A DNA stretch of 64,000 bases from Lumbricus terrestris (taxonomy: Eukaryota; Annelida; Clitellata; Crassiclitellata; Lumbricidae): contig OX457053.1 of NCBI GenBank assembly GCA_949752735.1, positions 5,921,177 through 5,985,176 of the forward strand, read 5' to 3'. Position 1 is the first letter of the stretch. Every line of letters starts with the position of its first letter. This document shows, piece by piece, positions 62,750 to 64,000 of this stretch. The notes beneath the pieces are model-generated. The model worked only from the letters and a program-made list of their open reading frames with translations. It was not told where the DNA came from and searched no databases. The position numbers were made by a program, and so were the translations under genes.

Positions 62750-62885
62750 TGGTGGATGGATGGATGGACGGACGGACGAACGGACGGATGGACCGGGGAC
62801 GGAAGGACGGACGGACGGACGGAAGGACTGACAGATGGATGGACGTACGGACGGACAGTGGATGGATGGATGTATGGGTGGATCT
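62750..62885 (+). repeat. GGAT/GGAC microsatellite
   Basis: GGATGGACGGAC tetramers. Confidence 0.92.
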
Positions 62886-62997
62886 GGTGGGATTGGATGG
62901 GTCAATTGGATGTTAATTGGAAACTGATAAGTGCATGGCAGACATGCCAGTGATGCCACACAGCGACGCAAACAGACAGCAGACATAGAGATAAAGT

Positions 62998-63230
<233 letters not shown>

Positions 63231-64000
63231 GCCTACCTGTTCAAAACTTCACCGTGAAGCGTTGCAATATTTCAACTTTGACGTTAATTGTACAAGTCTG
63301 AAGCAAGAGATGTCTAATTTGGAGTCTGACTTCGTCTCTCATCTGCTGATCTCAGTTCTATGATTTTTTTCGGATCAGAGAAGACGATGGAGGGGTAGAA
63401 GTGACTGCTCTTCCGCCATCCATGGCCTGCATGAGCTCGTCCAGGGCAGGGAGGGTAGGGGTGGGCAGGGGAGGGCATGGGAGGGCAGGGTAGGACCGGA
63501 CAGCGACAGCGGCAGAGCCTCGTCGTGTGCGGCATATCGTGCAAGAGATCTATTGCCGTCAGTCGACTTGTTCTTGTCATCCGGATCTGATCAGCCGACT
63601 TCGGAGCATAGAAGCATATAATATATACATATATATATATAATATTATTATAAATAATATATACTGTATATATATATATTATTTATATATTTATATATAC
63701 GTTTAATATATATTAGACAGCAATCGGAGTGGCTGTCTATTGGGCTTCGAACCCGAAGTTGATGCAAAATATTACTGATGTCGGATTAGGAGATGTCCAC
63801 AATATATATATATATATATATATAAATATGTACATGTATTTCATTATATATAATACATATATATATATATATTATGGGTCCTTCTGCATGAGACTCGTCA
63901 AGAACCACATCCTCTTTTAACAGGTTTTACATGGCACTCTATAGATGTCTCTGACACAATCTGCCTATGCCTCTGTCTGTCTATCTATCTGTCTGTCAGT
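63231..64000. other. Intron remainder with G-rich and TA-rich repeats
   Basis: GGGCAGGGGAGGG words near 63440-63500, TA-rich runs at 63615-63710 and 63800-63875, CTGT/CTAT at the right edge. No exon recognised. Confidence 0.5.

Overview
This is animal nuclear DNA. It has introns with GT/AG borders, abundant micro- and minisatellites, tRNA-derived SINEs, MITEs and LTR retrotransposons, and nothing resembling operons. Two lines suggest an invertebrate deuterostome (echinoderm, hemichordate or lancelet; not resolved). First, both LTR-retrotransposon families are of the Gmr1 type: Ty3/gypsy-like proteins, but with integrase placed BEFORE reverse transcriptase, an order described mainly from deuterostomes. 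Second, the only host gene recognised is an Eph receptor tyrosine kinase whose ligand-binding domain is divided among more exons than I recall for vertebrate EPH genes.

Layout. 1-10.1 kb: gene-poor DNA with satellites (notably about 0.95 kb of GGAT-type repeat), a hAT-type MITE and an inverted dispersed repeat pair. 10.1-38.35 kb: a 28-kb head-to-tail array of Gmr1-like elements on the minus strand, bounded by a 229-bp direct duplication of host flank (10100-10328 = 38123-38351). The array holds three complete elements with intact gag-pol ORFs and LTR pairs that look identical within each element: C 15971-23369, E 23376-30791, F 30794-38126. A fourth copy, B (10334-17011), is broken: its internal region is inverted and its 5' LTR is the same DNA as the 3' LTR of C. 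38.35-49.5 kb: intergenic or upstream-intron DNA with satellites, SINEs, LINE tails, a mariner-like MITE and a second hAT-like MITE. 49.5-64 kb: three consecutive Eph exons (49576-49774, 60152-60480, 61733-61913). The first intron carries a complete sense-strand Gmr1-like element of a second family (G, 49812-56546) only 37 bp downstream of the splice donor. The gene continues past the right edge.

Most notable. The element-to-element junctions read like joined cDNA ends rather than independent insertions. C/E is U5 + a 4-nt spacer (otherwise seen only between U5 and the primer-binding site) + a 2-nt remnant otherwise seen only between the polypurine tract and U3. This is what a two-LTR junction of unprocessed ends should look like. 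E/F keeps only the 2-nt remnant. B/C shares one LTR. Element B also carries a 35-nt copy of a tRNA-Pro 3' end between two primer-binding sites, and an LTR terminus fused directly to gag as in autointegration. Together these suggest that a multimer of reverse-transcribed DNA entered the chromosome, rather than serial insertions. A chimeric assembly of two haplotypes must be excluded first.
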